Source of the DNA: an uncultured Clostridia bacterium
GTDB taxonomy: Bacteria > Bacillota > Clostridia > Lachnospirales > Bianqueaceae
DNA: 23,139 nucleotides
Reading direction: 5' to 3'
NCBI GenBank assembly: GCA_947570515.1
Contig: CANOUM010000007.1
Coordinates: forward strand, 1 to 23,139
Below the pieces are notes generated by a model. It worked only from the letters and a program-made list of their open reading frames with translations, was not told the origin of the DNA and did no database searches. The translations under genes and the position numbers were made by a program. Of the stretch, positions 7,063 to 13,625 are shown piece by piece (the stretch's first letter is position 1; each line of letters opens with the position of its first letter).

Positions 7063-7773
7063 TAATCGCTTCATTTCTTTATATAGCCGTTTCATAATCT
7101 TTTTTTCCAACCGCGAAATATAGGACTGCGAAATCCCCATCATATCCGCCACCTCTTTCTGCGTCTTTTCTTCTCCATCCCCCTCTAATCCAAATCGCAG
7201 CTGTACAATTTTCTTCTCTCGGCCACCTAAAATCTTCATAGCCTCCTTCAGCAGCTGACGATCAATCTCATCCTCCAGTCCTCTGGAAATCACATCATTA
7301 TCCGTTCCTAATATATCGGAAAGAAGCAGTTCATTACCATCTACGTCCATGTTGAGCGGCTCATCGATCGACACCTCCGAGCGCGTTTTTTGATTGCGCC
7401 GGAGATACATCAAAATCTCATTTTCAATACAGCGTGATGCATAGGTCGCCAGTTTAATATTTTTTTCCGGATTAAACGTATTCACTCCTTTCATCAAACC
7501 GATCGTTCCAATCGAAATCAGATCTTCCACCATGATGCCTGTATTTTCAAATTTTTTGGCAATATATACGACAAGCCGCAGATTATGCGTGATCAGCATA
7601 TCCTTAGCTTGTTTTGCAAGCGGATCTCCTTCTTTTAAATGTTCCAGCCAATATTTTTCTTTGTCAGCCGTCATGGGCGCCGGCAGAACCTCGCTGCCTC
7701 CTATGTAATATACGCCTATTTCTTTCTTTTTGCCGATTTTTCTCTGAATCCAGTTCCATATTGCTTTCCACAT
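7057..7773 (-). CDS. sigE: Sporulation mother-cell sigma factor SigE (pro-sigma-E)
   Basis: Sigma-E is the first mother-cell-specific sigma factor and is made as an inactive precursor. The 238 residues begin with an amphipathic, Trp/Lys-rich pro-sequence (about 1-22), followed by VYYIGGSEVLPAP. By analogy with Bacillus, SpoIIGA should cut between the two tyrosines Y22 and Y23. Region 2 (NLRLVVYIAKKFENTG, then DLISIGTIGLMKGVNTFNP, KLATYASRCIENEILMYLRR) and region 4 (EVADMMGISQSYISRLEKKIMKRL) are complete. The ATG at 7773 follows GAGGA by about 8 bases and lies 10 bases after the spoIIGA stop, so the two are cotranscribed. Its TAG stop (7057-7059) overlaps the end of sigG. No convincing terminator is visible after it. 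Confidence 0.96.
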   Translation of the reverse strand: MWKAIWNWIQRKIGKKKEIGVYYIGGSEVLPAPMTADKEKYWLEHLKEGDPLAKQAKDMLITHNLRLVVYIAKKFENTGIMVEDLISIGTIGLMKGVNTFNPEKNIKLATYASRCIENEILMYLRRNQKTRSEVSIDEPLNMDVDGNELLLSDILGTDNDVISRGLEDEIDRQLLKEAMKILGGREKKIVQLRFGLEGDGEEKTQKEVADMMGISQSYISRLEKKIMKRLYKEMKRLL

Positions 7774-7783
7774 CTTATCTTCC

Positions 7784-8500
7784 TCACTTTAATAAAATTT
7801 CGGGGATCAATGCATCATATTCTTGAGCATCCCATTTTTCAGATACCCCTATCATGACTTCATTTTCCTTATAACACCTCTTTGCAATTCGGATCTTCTG
7901 CGGCCAAAACCCAAACATAATTCCTTCTCCCTGAACGGTTTGATAGGGAATTGGCCAGCTTGCCTGCAGCCCAGAGTCAAAAACAGATGCCTTCACAATG
8001 ATTACCGGCTGTCCCCGCACCGGTTCCCGCAATAAATTTCCGCTATCTACCAAAGCTTTTAATGTCCATACCGTTTCTCCCATTTCAATCTGTATACTCA
8101 TTTCGGTTTCTTGTTTTTTCTCTATCAGATAAATGGCTGCCTTAAGCGCCATATACGCTACCGCTACCGACCCAATCCACAAAGAAATATATTGTCCCGC
8201 AATGGGGATCAGCCCCGCCATAAAAAAGCTATATATATATAACTTAAAAAAAGCCTGTAGCCATTGCTCTATCGGTCTCTGTCCAATGCAGAGAAACAGC
8301 ATCAGCGCTGATAAGGGAAGCGCCGCTACCGGACCAAACACTTCAGAAAACTCTCCCAACTGCCATAAACACGCTCCCAATGCCCCGGCAGCCGCTGAAA
8401 GGCAGACTCTTATCTTTCGTATTCCATAGTTTTTACTCACACAGCCCAAGATCCAACTGTCCAGAATCCAATTGCCGATAAAATAAATATCAATATACAC
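7784..8500 (-). CDS. spoIIGA: Sporulation sigma-E factor-processing peptidase SpoIIGA
   Basis: SpoIIGA is a membrane aspartic protease in the asymmetric septum that cleaves the pro-sequence from pro-sigma-E in response to a forespore signal (SpoIIR). The N-terminal half (about 1-126) is a multi-pass membrane domain beginning MYIDIYFIGNWILD. The C-terminal half is a protease domain with the catalytic motif ALVDSGN (D152 expected active aspartate) and the family tail GVSEKW... EYDALIPEILL. At 238 residues it is shorter than the 309 of Bacillus, mostly in the membrane-protease linker and C-terminus. Translation starts at GTG (8498-8500) behind a very strong GGAGGTGA. It is immediately upstream of sigE, its substrate gene. 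The family call rests on the DSGN motif, layout and neighbour. Confidence 0.93.
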   Translation of the reverse strand: MYIDIYFIGNWILDSWILGCVSKNYGIRKIRVCLSAAAGALGACLWQLGEFSEVFGPVAALPLSALMLFLCIGQRPIEQWLQAFFKLYIYSFFMAGLIPIAGQYISLWIGSVAVAYMALKAAIYLIEKKQETEMSIQIEMGETVWTLKALVDSGNLLREPVRGQPVIIVKASVFDSGLQASWPIPYQTVQGEGIMFGFWPQKIRIAKRCYKENEVMIGVSEKWDAQEYDALIPEILLK

Positions 8501-8528
8501 GCTTCACCTCCATCTCTCGACTAACGCC

Positions 8529-8562
8529 ATCATAACACAAGCCTCTCAATTAATTTGTCATT
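8529..8562 (-). promoter_or_regulatory. Candidate Spo0A-activated promoter of spoIIGA-sigE
   Basis: On the minus strand ATGACA (8556-8561) and TATGAT (8529-8534) are separated by 21 bases, too far for an ordinary sigma-A promoter. This resembles the stretched spoIIG promoter of Bacillus, which needs Spo0A-P. The plus-strand sequence TTTGTCATT (8554-8562) overlaps the -35 and matches seven of nine positions of the 0A box TTTGTCRAA. Start of transcription would be near 8522. Confidence 0.45.
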
Positions 8563-8593
8563 TATTGGAAGCCAAAGGTTATTTTTTTACAAC

Positions 8594-8636
8594 AAAAAAG
8601 CAGCCCGCCAGAGTATATCTGACAAGCTGCTTTTCT
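8594..8636 (-). terminator. Intrinsic terminator after ftsZ
   Basis: Minus-strand arms AAAAGCAGC (8626-8634) and GCTGCTTTTTT (8594-8603) form the outer stem, with an inner GTCAG/CTGGC pairing (one G-T). The stem is followed by TTTTTTGTTG. It starts 10 bases after the ftsZ stop codon and isolates ftsZ from spoIIGA. The T-rich sequence on the other side could let it work in both directions, but no plus-strand gene precedes it. Confidence 0.85.
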
Positions 8637-8646
8637 TTTATCATCG

Positions 8647-9852
8647 TTATCTTTTCTTTCTTCTTTGCAAAAATCCCGGAATATCAATCGGTACATCCAT
8701 TTCACTATCAGCGTCCCGTTCCGGTGACACCGGTCGATTGTCGACATCCTGATAGGAAGAGTACCCTGACGAATACGAAGAATGCTGTGTTTCGGGAGAA
8801 GACTGTACGACTTCCGGCTTTGCCGGTTTAAAATCACTGGACGTAATCTCTACGGCATGCTCTTCATCATCCGGCTTAGCACTCGCTTCCTTATGCGCCC
8901 CAAAATCGGTAGCAATAACGGTTACGATAATCTCATCCTCCAGAGATTCATCCGTGGAGGTACCTACAATAATCTCTGCTTCCGGATCAGCCAAGCCATT
9001 GATAATATCGGAAACTGCATCAAACTCATACAAAGTCATATCAGGACCGCCGCATACGTTGACCAGTAATCCCTTTGCTCCTTCAATACTGGTATCCAGA
9101 AGCGGTGAGGAAATAGCTGCCTCTGCTGCTTTTCTGGACTTGTCCTCTCCGGAGGCACGGCCGATTCCCATATGAGCTAAACCTTTATCATGCATGATGG
9201 TACGCACATCAGCAAAGTCCAAATTGATCAAACCGGGACGGTAGATCAAATCTGAAATTCCCTGTACGCCTTGACGCAGTACCTCGTCTGCCATATGGAA
9301 GGCTTCGATCATCGTTGTCTTTTTATCTGCGACATCCAATAAACGATCATTGGAAATGGTAATTAACGTATCTACATTTTGTCCCAGCTGTTCAATCCCG
9401 CCCAGCGCAGAACGCATCTTTTTGGCACCTTCAAAACGGAACGGCTTGGTCACAACACCAACCGTTAAAATCCCCATTTTTTTTGCAATTCCCGCAACAA
9501 CGGGAGCCGCTCCGGTACCGGTTCCACCGCCCATGCCGGCAGTTACAAAAACCATATCGCTGCCTTCAATAGCTTTGCGAATAGCCTCTTCACTCTCCAT
9601 TGCCGCTTTCTGACCGATTTCAGGATTGGCACCGGCGCCTAATCCTCTGGTCAGCTTTTCACCAATCAATAATTTGGTCTCTGCCTTACCTCTGGACAGA
9701 ACCTGCTTATCTGTATTAATAATCAAAAATTCGGCGCCTTCTAATCCGTCTTCAATCATTCTTTCCACAGCATTGTTTCCGCCGCCGCCCACGCCGACAA
9801 CTTTTATTTTGGCACTCGCCTGATCATTCGCCATATCATTAAACTCCAACAT
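8647..9852 (-). CDS. ftsZ: Cell division tubulin homologue FtsZ
   Basis: FtsZ polymerises with GTP into the ring that organises mid-cell and asymmetric septa. The 401 residues contain the glycine-rich nucleotide site VGVGGGGNNAV (about 18-29), the tubulin signature GGGTGTG (108-114) and the T7 synergy loop NLDFADV (210-216) that completes GTP hydrolysis. A variable acidic/Ser-rich linker (about 325-385) follows, then the conserved C-terminal peptide DIPGFLQRRKKR, which binds membrane anchors such as SepF or FtsA. The ATG at 9852 follows AAGGAG. It is a single-gene unit with its own promoter (9927-9955) and terminator (8594-8636). No ftsA lies upstream; ftsQ is the neighbour. Confidence 0.99.
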   Translation of the reverse strand: MLEFNDMANDQASAKIKVVGVGGGGNNAVERMIEDGLEGAEFLIINTDKQVLSRGKAETKLLIGEKLTRGLGAGANPEIGQKAAMESEEAIRKAIEGSDMVFVTAGMGGGTGTGAAPVVAGIAKKMGILTVGVVTKPFRFEGAKKMRSALGGIEQLGQNVDTLITISNDRLLDVADKKTTMIEAFHMADEVLRQGVQGISDLIYRPGLINLDFADVRTIMHDKGLAHMGIGRASGEDKSRKAAEAAISSPLLDTSIEGAKGLLVNVCGGPDMTLYEFDAVSDIINGLADPEAEIIVGTSTDESLEDEIIVTVIATDFGAHKEASAKPDDEEHAVEITSSDFKPAKPEVVQSSPETQHSSYSSGYSSYQDVDNRPVSPERDADSEMDVPIDIPGFLQRRKKR

Positions 9853-9926
9853 TCCTTGTTCTCCTTCTCAGCTGCTCCCCCGCTGCACTCTCTTCTATAC
9901 ATCAATTCGGGAGTATAATTAGCTAT

Positions 9927-9955
9927 ATCATAATCGTTTTTATCTAAAAAATCAA
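9927..9955 (-). promoter_or_regulatory. Sigma-A promoter of ftsZ
   Basis: On the minus strand TTGATT (9950-9955) and TATGAT (9927-9932) are exactly 17 bases apart in an AT-rich spacer. The leader would be about 70 bases to the ftsZ ATG. Together with the hairpin at the end of ftsQ, this makes ftsZ expression largely independent of the upstream wall operon. Confidence 0.65.
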
Positions 9956-10004
9956 GCGCTTTCTGCTGATTTTTACATAATGTTTTCAAAATCGCCTTTT
10001 CCTG

Positions 10005-10054
10005 TCATAAAATAAATAGCCAAGCCCGGTTACTGCTGCGTCTGACCGGGCTTG
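10005..10054 (-). terminator. Terminator-like hairpin overlapping the end of ftsQ
   Basis: A perfect 10-base, GC-rich inverted repeat (CAAGCCCGGT at 10021-10030, ACCGGGCTTG at 10045-10054) encloses the last codons and stop of ftsQ. The minus-strand tail after it (GCTATTTATTTTATG) is only moderately T-rich, so termination may be partial. The repeat may also protect the 3' end of the operon mRNA. Confidence 0.6.
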
Positions 10055-10800
10055 ATTTTGGGTTCAATATATACTTGTTGGTCCAGATCTTCTATATGCA
10101 AAATTCCTGCCGGAACTTCCGGCTTTTCCAAGATGCTGCCGATCACACCGATCTTTTGCTCCATCTCGTTCATACCGCCGCAATGAATTTCCAGCTTATC
10201 CGTGTATAGCACAATATCGTCCAGATTTCTGACATTCACCTCTGCAACGGCTACATTGAGATCATGCTTTCGCAAAATAGCGCATACGCTGACAACTGCT
10301 TCATACCGCTGTGTATCTTTCGTATCTAAAGACTCTCCCAGTGAAAAACTACCTACTTCAATCCCTTTAATGATTGGAAGATCCTCATCCAGCGTGTACG
10401 TACTGGTAGCCACATGTCCCTTTCGGTCAATACAAAGATAGGTTCCTTGAAAATATACATATCCAATTGTCATGCTTTCATCGACTTTAATTTTGATCGT
10501 ATTGGGCCATGAAAAATAAATATCCACCGCGCTCAGTCTTGGGTCTACTTTAGGCTCTGCGTTTAAATGTGTCAGCATATACCGAAATAAATTGGTACCC
10601 ATTTCCAGCTCAAGATCTTCCAAAATTTTCTCATCGCTAACACGTGTATTTCCTTCAATTTCTACGTGTTTAAGAGAGAAAATGCTGCTATTTAAAATTA
10701 ACAAAATAAACAGCACCAGCGCAGCTATGATAAGCCATAGCTTTTTTCTGCTTCTTTTTGGAGGTTGATAGCCATTTTGTATTTTGAGTACCCTTGCCAT
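10030..10800 (-). CDS. ftsQ: Cell division protein FtsQ/DivIB
   Basis: FtsQ/DivIB is a single-pass membrane protein of the divisome that works with FtsL and DivIC/FtsB to regulate FtsW and PBP activity. The 256-residue form has a short basic cytoplasmic tail, one membrane helix (about 20-38, LWLIIAALVLFILLIL), a POTRA domain starting FSLKHVEIEGNTRVS, then the beta domain and a short tail ending in QTQQ. An ATG at 10833 is possible, but the ATG at 10800 is preferred because AAGGGG (10806-10811) sits 5 bases before it and nothing useful precedes the other. It lies 22 bases after murA, last in the wall operon; its end forms a hairpin. Confidence 0.9.
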   Translation of the reverse strand: MARVLKIQNGYQPPKRSRKKLWLIIAALVLFILLILNSSIFSLKHVEIEGNTRVSDEKILEDLELEMGTNLFRYMLTHLNAEPKVDPRLSAVDIYFSWPNTIKIKVDESMTIGYVYFQGTYLCIDRKGHVATSTYTLDEDLPIIKGIEVGSFSLGESLDTKDTQRYEAVVSVCAILRKHDLNVAVAEVNVRNLDDIVLYTDKLEIHCGGMNEMEQKIGVIGSILEKPEVPAGILHIEDLDQQVYIEPKIKPGQTQQ

Positions 10801-10805
10801 AGTTT

Positions 10806-10811
10806 CCCCTT
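10806..10811 (-). promoter_or_regulatory. Ribosome binding site that decides the ftsQ start
   Basis: AAGGGG in the gap after murA, 5 bases before the ATG at 10800. The ATG at 10833 lies inside the murA end and has no purine-rich site at proper distance. Confidence 0.65.
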
Positions 10812-10822
10812 TTCTTCTTTCT

Positions 10823-12094
10823 TCATTCGTCACTTTTCAGAGATATGACAGCCCCCAGCTGCCGAAAATCCCTTACAATATCTTCATATCCTCGTTCAAT
10901 ATGCGAAAGCTCCCGAATCTGCGTGCAGCCATCTACGCAAAGTCCGGCCAGCACCATCGCAGCGCCGGCCCGCAAATCAGTCGCCCATAACACAGCTGAT
11001 TGAAGTCTTGTAGCTCCATGAATCGCCGCTGATGTCTTCTGCACCTGAATTCTGGCGCCAATTCTACGCATCGCTTCTACATGACGAAACCGATTTTCAA
11101 AAATTGTTTCTTCAATATGGCTAACGCCTTCTGCTTGCGTCATCACAACCGTCAGCATCGCCTGCAGATCCGTCGCAAACCCAGGATACGGAGCTGTTCT
11201 CACGCTAACCGGCTTCAAAACCGCTGGTGCTTTCAAATGGATCCATTCCTGCTTTTCATGATCCTCCGTTTCACAGCCCATCTCTTCTAAAACATGTAGA
11301 AGTGCCCGATTATCCTGAGCTCTGACACCGTGCAGCCAGACATCTCCTTTGGTCGCTGCAGCCGCCAGCAGATATGTTCCCGCTACAATGCGATCTCCCA
11401 TCACGCTTATTTGAGTGCCATGAAGATAAGGTACCGCTTGAATGGTAAGCTGCTGAGAGCCAATACCCTCAATTCTTGCCCCCATCTGCCGCAGCATCAT
11501 AGCCAGCGCTGTTACCTCCGGCTCTGTCGCAGCTCCCGACAAAATAGTCTGCCCACTGCCAAGTACCGCATTCATCAAAATGTTTTCTGTTGCTCCCACA
11601 CTGGGAAATCTTAAATGAATCCGGCACACCTGATCTGTCTGGTCTGCCTTTTTTCTTCCAATTAGGCATCCTTCTTTCTCTTCGATCAAGAAACCTCTTT
11701 GCTGTAAAGCGGTAAGATGCAGATCAATCGGACGGCTTCCGATTACACATCCTCCCGGAAATGTCATCTCTGCCCTGCCTGCTCTAGCCAAAAGCGGCCC
11801 TAACAGCATAATGGAGGAGCGCATTTTCTGTACAAGCGCTTTCGGTAATACCGTATTTTGAATTTGCCGCATCTGAATCCGCACGGAATCTTTTTTCCGT
11901 ATAATCTGCGCACCCATATGCTGCAAAAGCTCACACATTACACGCACATCTTCAATATCAGGACAGCGCCTGATCAAAACGGGCTGATTGGTCAGCAGTG
12001 CAGCTGCCATCATAGGAAGCGCCGCATTTTTAGAACCTTGTATCGCAATTTCTCCCTGCAGCGGACGGCCGCCCTCTATTTCAATATACCTCAT
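10823..12094 (-). CDS. murA: UDP-N-acetylglucosamine 1-carboxyvinyltransferase
   Basis: MurA transfers enolpyruvate from phosphoenolpyruvate to UDP-GlcNAc, the first committed step of peptidoglycan synthesis and the target of fosfomycin. The protein has the paired inside-out alpha/beta repeats of the EPSP-synthase fold. Near the N-terminus is the substrate motif GSKNAALP. The catalytic cysteine is C116, in FPGGCVIGSRPIDLH, so a fosfomycin-sensitive enzyme is expected from this residue alone. Near the C-terminus are TDLQAML and DLRAGAAMVLAGL. At 423 residues it is normal length. The second of two close ATG codons (12094) is chosen because GGCGGAG (12101-12107) abuts the first ATG but is 6 bases from the second. 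It sits between ftsW and ftsQ, where Bacillus carries murG and murB. Confidence 0.97.
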   Translation of the reverse strand: MRYIEIEGGRPLQGEIAIQGSKNAALPMMAAALLTNQPVLIRRCPDIEDVRVMCELLQHMGAQIIRKKDSVRIQMRQIQNTVLPKALVQKMRSSIMLLGPLLARAGRAEMTFPGGCVIGSRPIDLHLTALQQRGFLIEEKEGCLIGRKKADQTDQVCRIHLRFPSVGATENILMNAVLGSGQTILSGAATEPEVTALAMMLRQMGARIEGIGSQQLTIQAVPYLHGTQISVMGDRIVAGTYLLAAAATKGDVWLHGVRAQDNRALLHVLEEMGCETEDHEKQEWIHLKAPAVLKPVSVRTAPYPGFATDLQAMLTVVMTQAEGVSHIEETIFENRFRHVEAMRRIGARIQVQKTSAAIHGATRLQSAVLWATDLRAGAAMVLAGLCVDGCTQIRELSHIERGYEDIVRDFRQLGAVISLKSDE

Positions 12095-12100
12095 CGTCAT

Positions 12101-12107
12101 CTCCGCC
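12101..12107 (-). promoter_or_regulatory. Ribosome binding site that decides the murA start
   Basis: GGCGGAG directly touches the ATG at 12100 and stands 6 bases from the ATG at 12094, so the latter is the workable start. The 78 bases between this site and the ftsW stop hold a short perfect palindrome, TGGTACCA, but no recognisable promoter or terminator. Confidence 0.7.
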
Positions 12108-12185
12108 TGTCAATACTCTTTCTACTTTATGATATTACAATGAAGCAATATTGGTACCACATTTGCAGCAAAATCGTTCAATTTT

Positions 12186-13607
12186 TTAAGCGGCTGAGGC
12201 CCTTCTTGTATATCCGGAGATATTAAGCAAAATCCCTACGCTAATCATCAGAAACAACATGGAAGATCCGCCATAACTAATAAACGGCAGCGATATTCCG
12301 GTTGCGGGAATACTATTTGTATTAACTGCGATATTCAAAATCGCCTGCATCGCAATCTGTCCTACAATGCCGGCAGAAAGAAGGGCGGTAAACTTATTAG
12401 GCGCAAATAAACTGATTTTAATACCATGCCAGGTAAAAATCATAAAAAGCACAATGACAATACCGGCGCCAAAAAGGCCAAGCTCCTCACAAATAATAGA
12501 AAAAATAATATCATTATGTGCTTCCGGAATAAATCCAAGTTTTTGAATACTCTGTCCAAGGCCACGGCCAAAAAAGCCGCCGGAAGCCACCGCATACAGT
12601 GACTGAATTGTTTGATAACCGGAATCCTGTGCATAGGCAAAAGGATCCAGCCATGCCTGAACTCGCTCTGTTCGATATAAAAATTCTTTCATAAATCCCT
12701 GCAATGGGCCCGGCAAGCTCTCGACCGGAATAATCATAGGCAGGACAACGGCCAGAACAACCACGGCGGCCATGGGTCCTACAATACAGAAAAAATGCTT
12801 CCATCTAGCGCCGCCGACAAACATAATAATCACACCAATACAGGCAATAATGATGCCGCTGGAGAGATTTTGATATGCGACCAGCGCTGTGGGCACACAT
12901 AAAATGGCAAACAGCTTGCCAAACACCTTGGCCTGTGTAATATCCTTTTGATGCTCTTCAACTAACACCGCCATATAAAGAGCCACTCCGATCTTCGCCA
13001 GCTCCGCCGGCTGGAAGCTCAGACTTCCTACGCCCAGCCACCGCGTAGAGCCATTGACTGAGTTACCCACAAATAACACAATAAAACTAAAAAATACACT
13101 GGCGATATAACTAACCTTGGCAAATCGTTTTAAAATTGAAAGCGGAAACTTGATGGCAAAAATCATAGCCACTGTACCGACTCCCAGCCAAATAAACTGA
13201 CGGCGAAAAAAATGCATGCTGTCGTCCATTTGCGTATAAGCGTAATAATAGCTGGAGCTGGTTACCATAATCAAGCCGATGAAAGAAAGCATGACCACGC
13301 ATGCGATGATCGTAAAATCACTTTCTTCTCTTTTGGGCAGTGCAAATCCCTTGCTCTTTGTTTTTTTCTTTTCCTGTATTAAAACACCGCTTCGTCTGCC
13401 TCTCACCGGCTGATTAGCAGGTTTTCTTTTTGCGTTTCTTGCTGCCTCTGCCCTCGTATAAGAATCCTCTTCCTCATAAAAAGAGGTGAATGTATAATCT
13501 CTGGCTGAAGGTGCGGATTTAAAATCATCCGACTGCAAAGAACGCGTATTTCTCTGTGTGTTGACAGTTGTTCTCGCCACTTGTTTTCTTTTTGTTTTCC
13601 TCGCCAA
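12186..13607 (-). CDS. ftsW: SEDS-family peptidoglycan glycosyltransferase FtsW/SpoVE
   Basis: A polytopic membrane polymerase that makes glycan strands from lipid II with a class B PBP partner. After a polar N-terminal stretch of about 97 residues, roughly ten membrane segments follow, starting FTIIACVVMLSFIGLIMV. Family motifs are visible: NGSTRWLGVGSLSFQPAELAKIG, the large extracellular loop with TERVQAWLDPFAYAQDSGYQTIQS, GGFFGRGLGQS, PEAHNDIIFSIICEELG and the late SYGGSSML. The start is a TTG at 13607, 8 bases after AGGAGG; a GTG at 13616 lies inside the ribosome site itself. It follows murD by 18 bases, the position of spoVE in Bacillus, so it may serve vegetative division, spore cortex, or both. 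The long basic N-terminus is unusual compared with typical FtsW. Confidence 0.93.
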   Translation of the reverse strand: MARKTKRKQVARTTVNTQRNTRSLQSDDFKSAPSARDYTFTSFYEEEDSYTRAEAARNAKRKPANQPVRGRRSGVLIQEKKKTKSKGFALPKREESDFTIIACVVMLSFIGLIMVTSSSYYYAYTQMDDSMHFFRRQFIWLGVGTVAMIFAIKFPLSILKRFAKVSYIASVFFSFIVLFVGNSVNGSTRWLGVGSLSFQPAELAKIGVALYMAVLVEEHQKDITQAKVFGKLFAILCVPTALVAYQNLSSGIIIACIGVIIMFVGGARWKHFFCIVGPMAAVVVLAVVLPMIIPVESLPGPLQGFMKEFLYRTERVQAWLDPFAYAQDSGYQTIQSLYAVASGGFFGRGLGQSIQKLGFIPEAHNDIIFSIICEELGLFGAGIVIVLFMIFTWHGIKISLFAPNKFTALLSAGIVGQIAMQAILNIAVNTNSIPATGISLPFISYGGSSMLFLMISVGILLNISGYTRRASAA

Positions 13608-13613
13608 ATCTGT

Positions 13614-13621
13614 CACCTCCT
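13614..13621 (-). promoter_or_regulatory. Ribosome binding site that decides the ftsW start
   Basis: AGGAGGTG is a near-perfect anti-SD match that contains the in-frame GTG codon at 13616. That GTG cannot be used with its own overlapping site, while TTG at 13607 lies 8 bases downstream of AGGAGG. Confidence 0.75.
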
Positions 13622-13625
13622 ACAT

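Noticed and set aside
12120..12180. Promoter for murA in the gap after ftsW
   Set aside because: AT-rich with TAATAT-like bits and a TGGTACCA palindrome, but no -35/-10 pair at 16-18 bases; murA is most simply transcribed from upstream.
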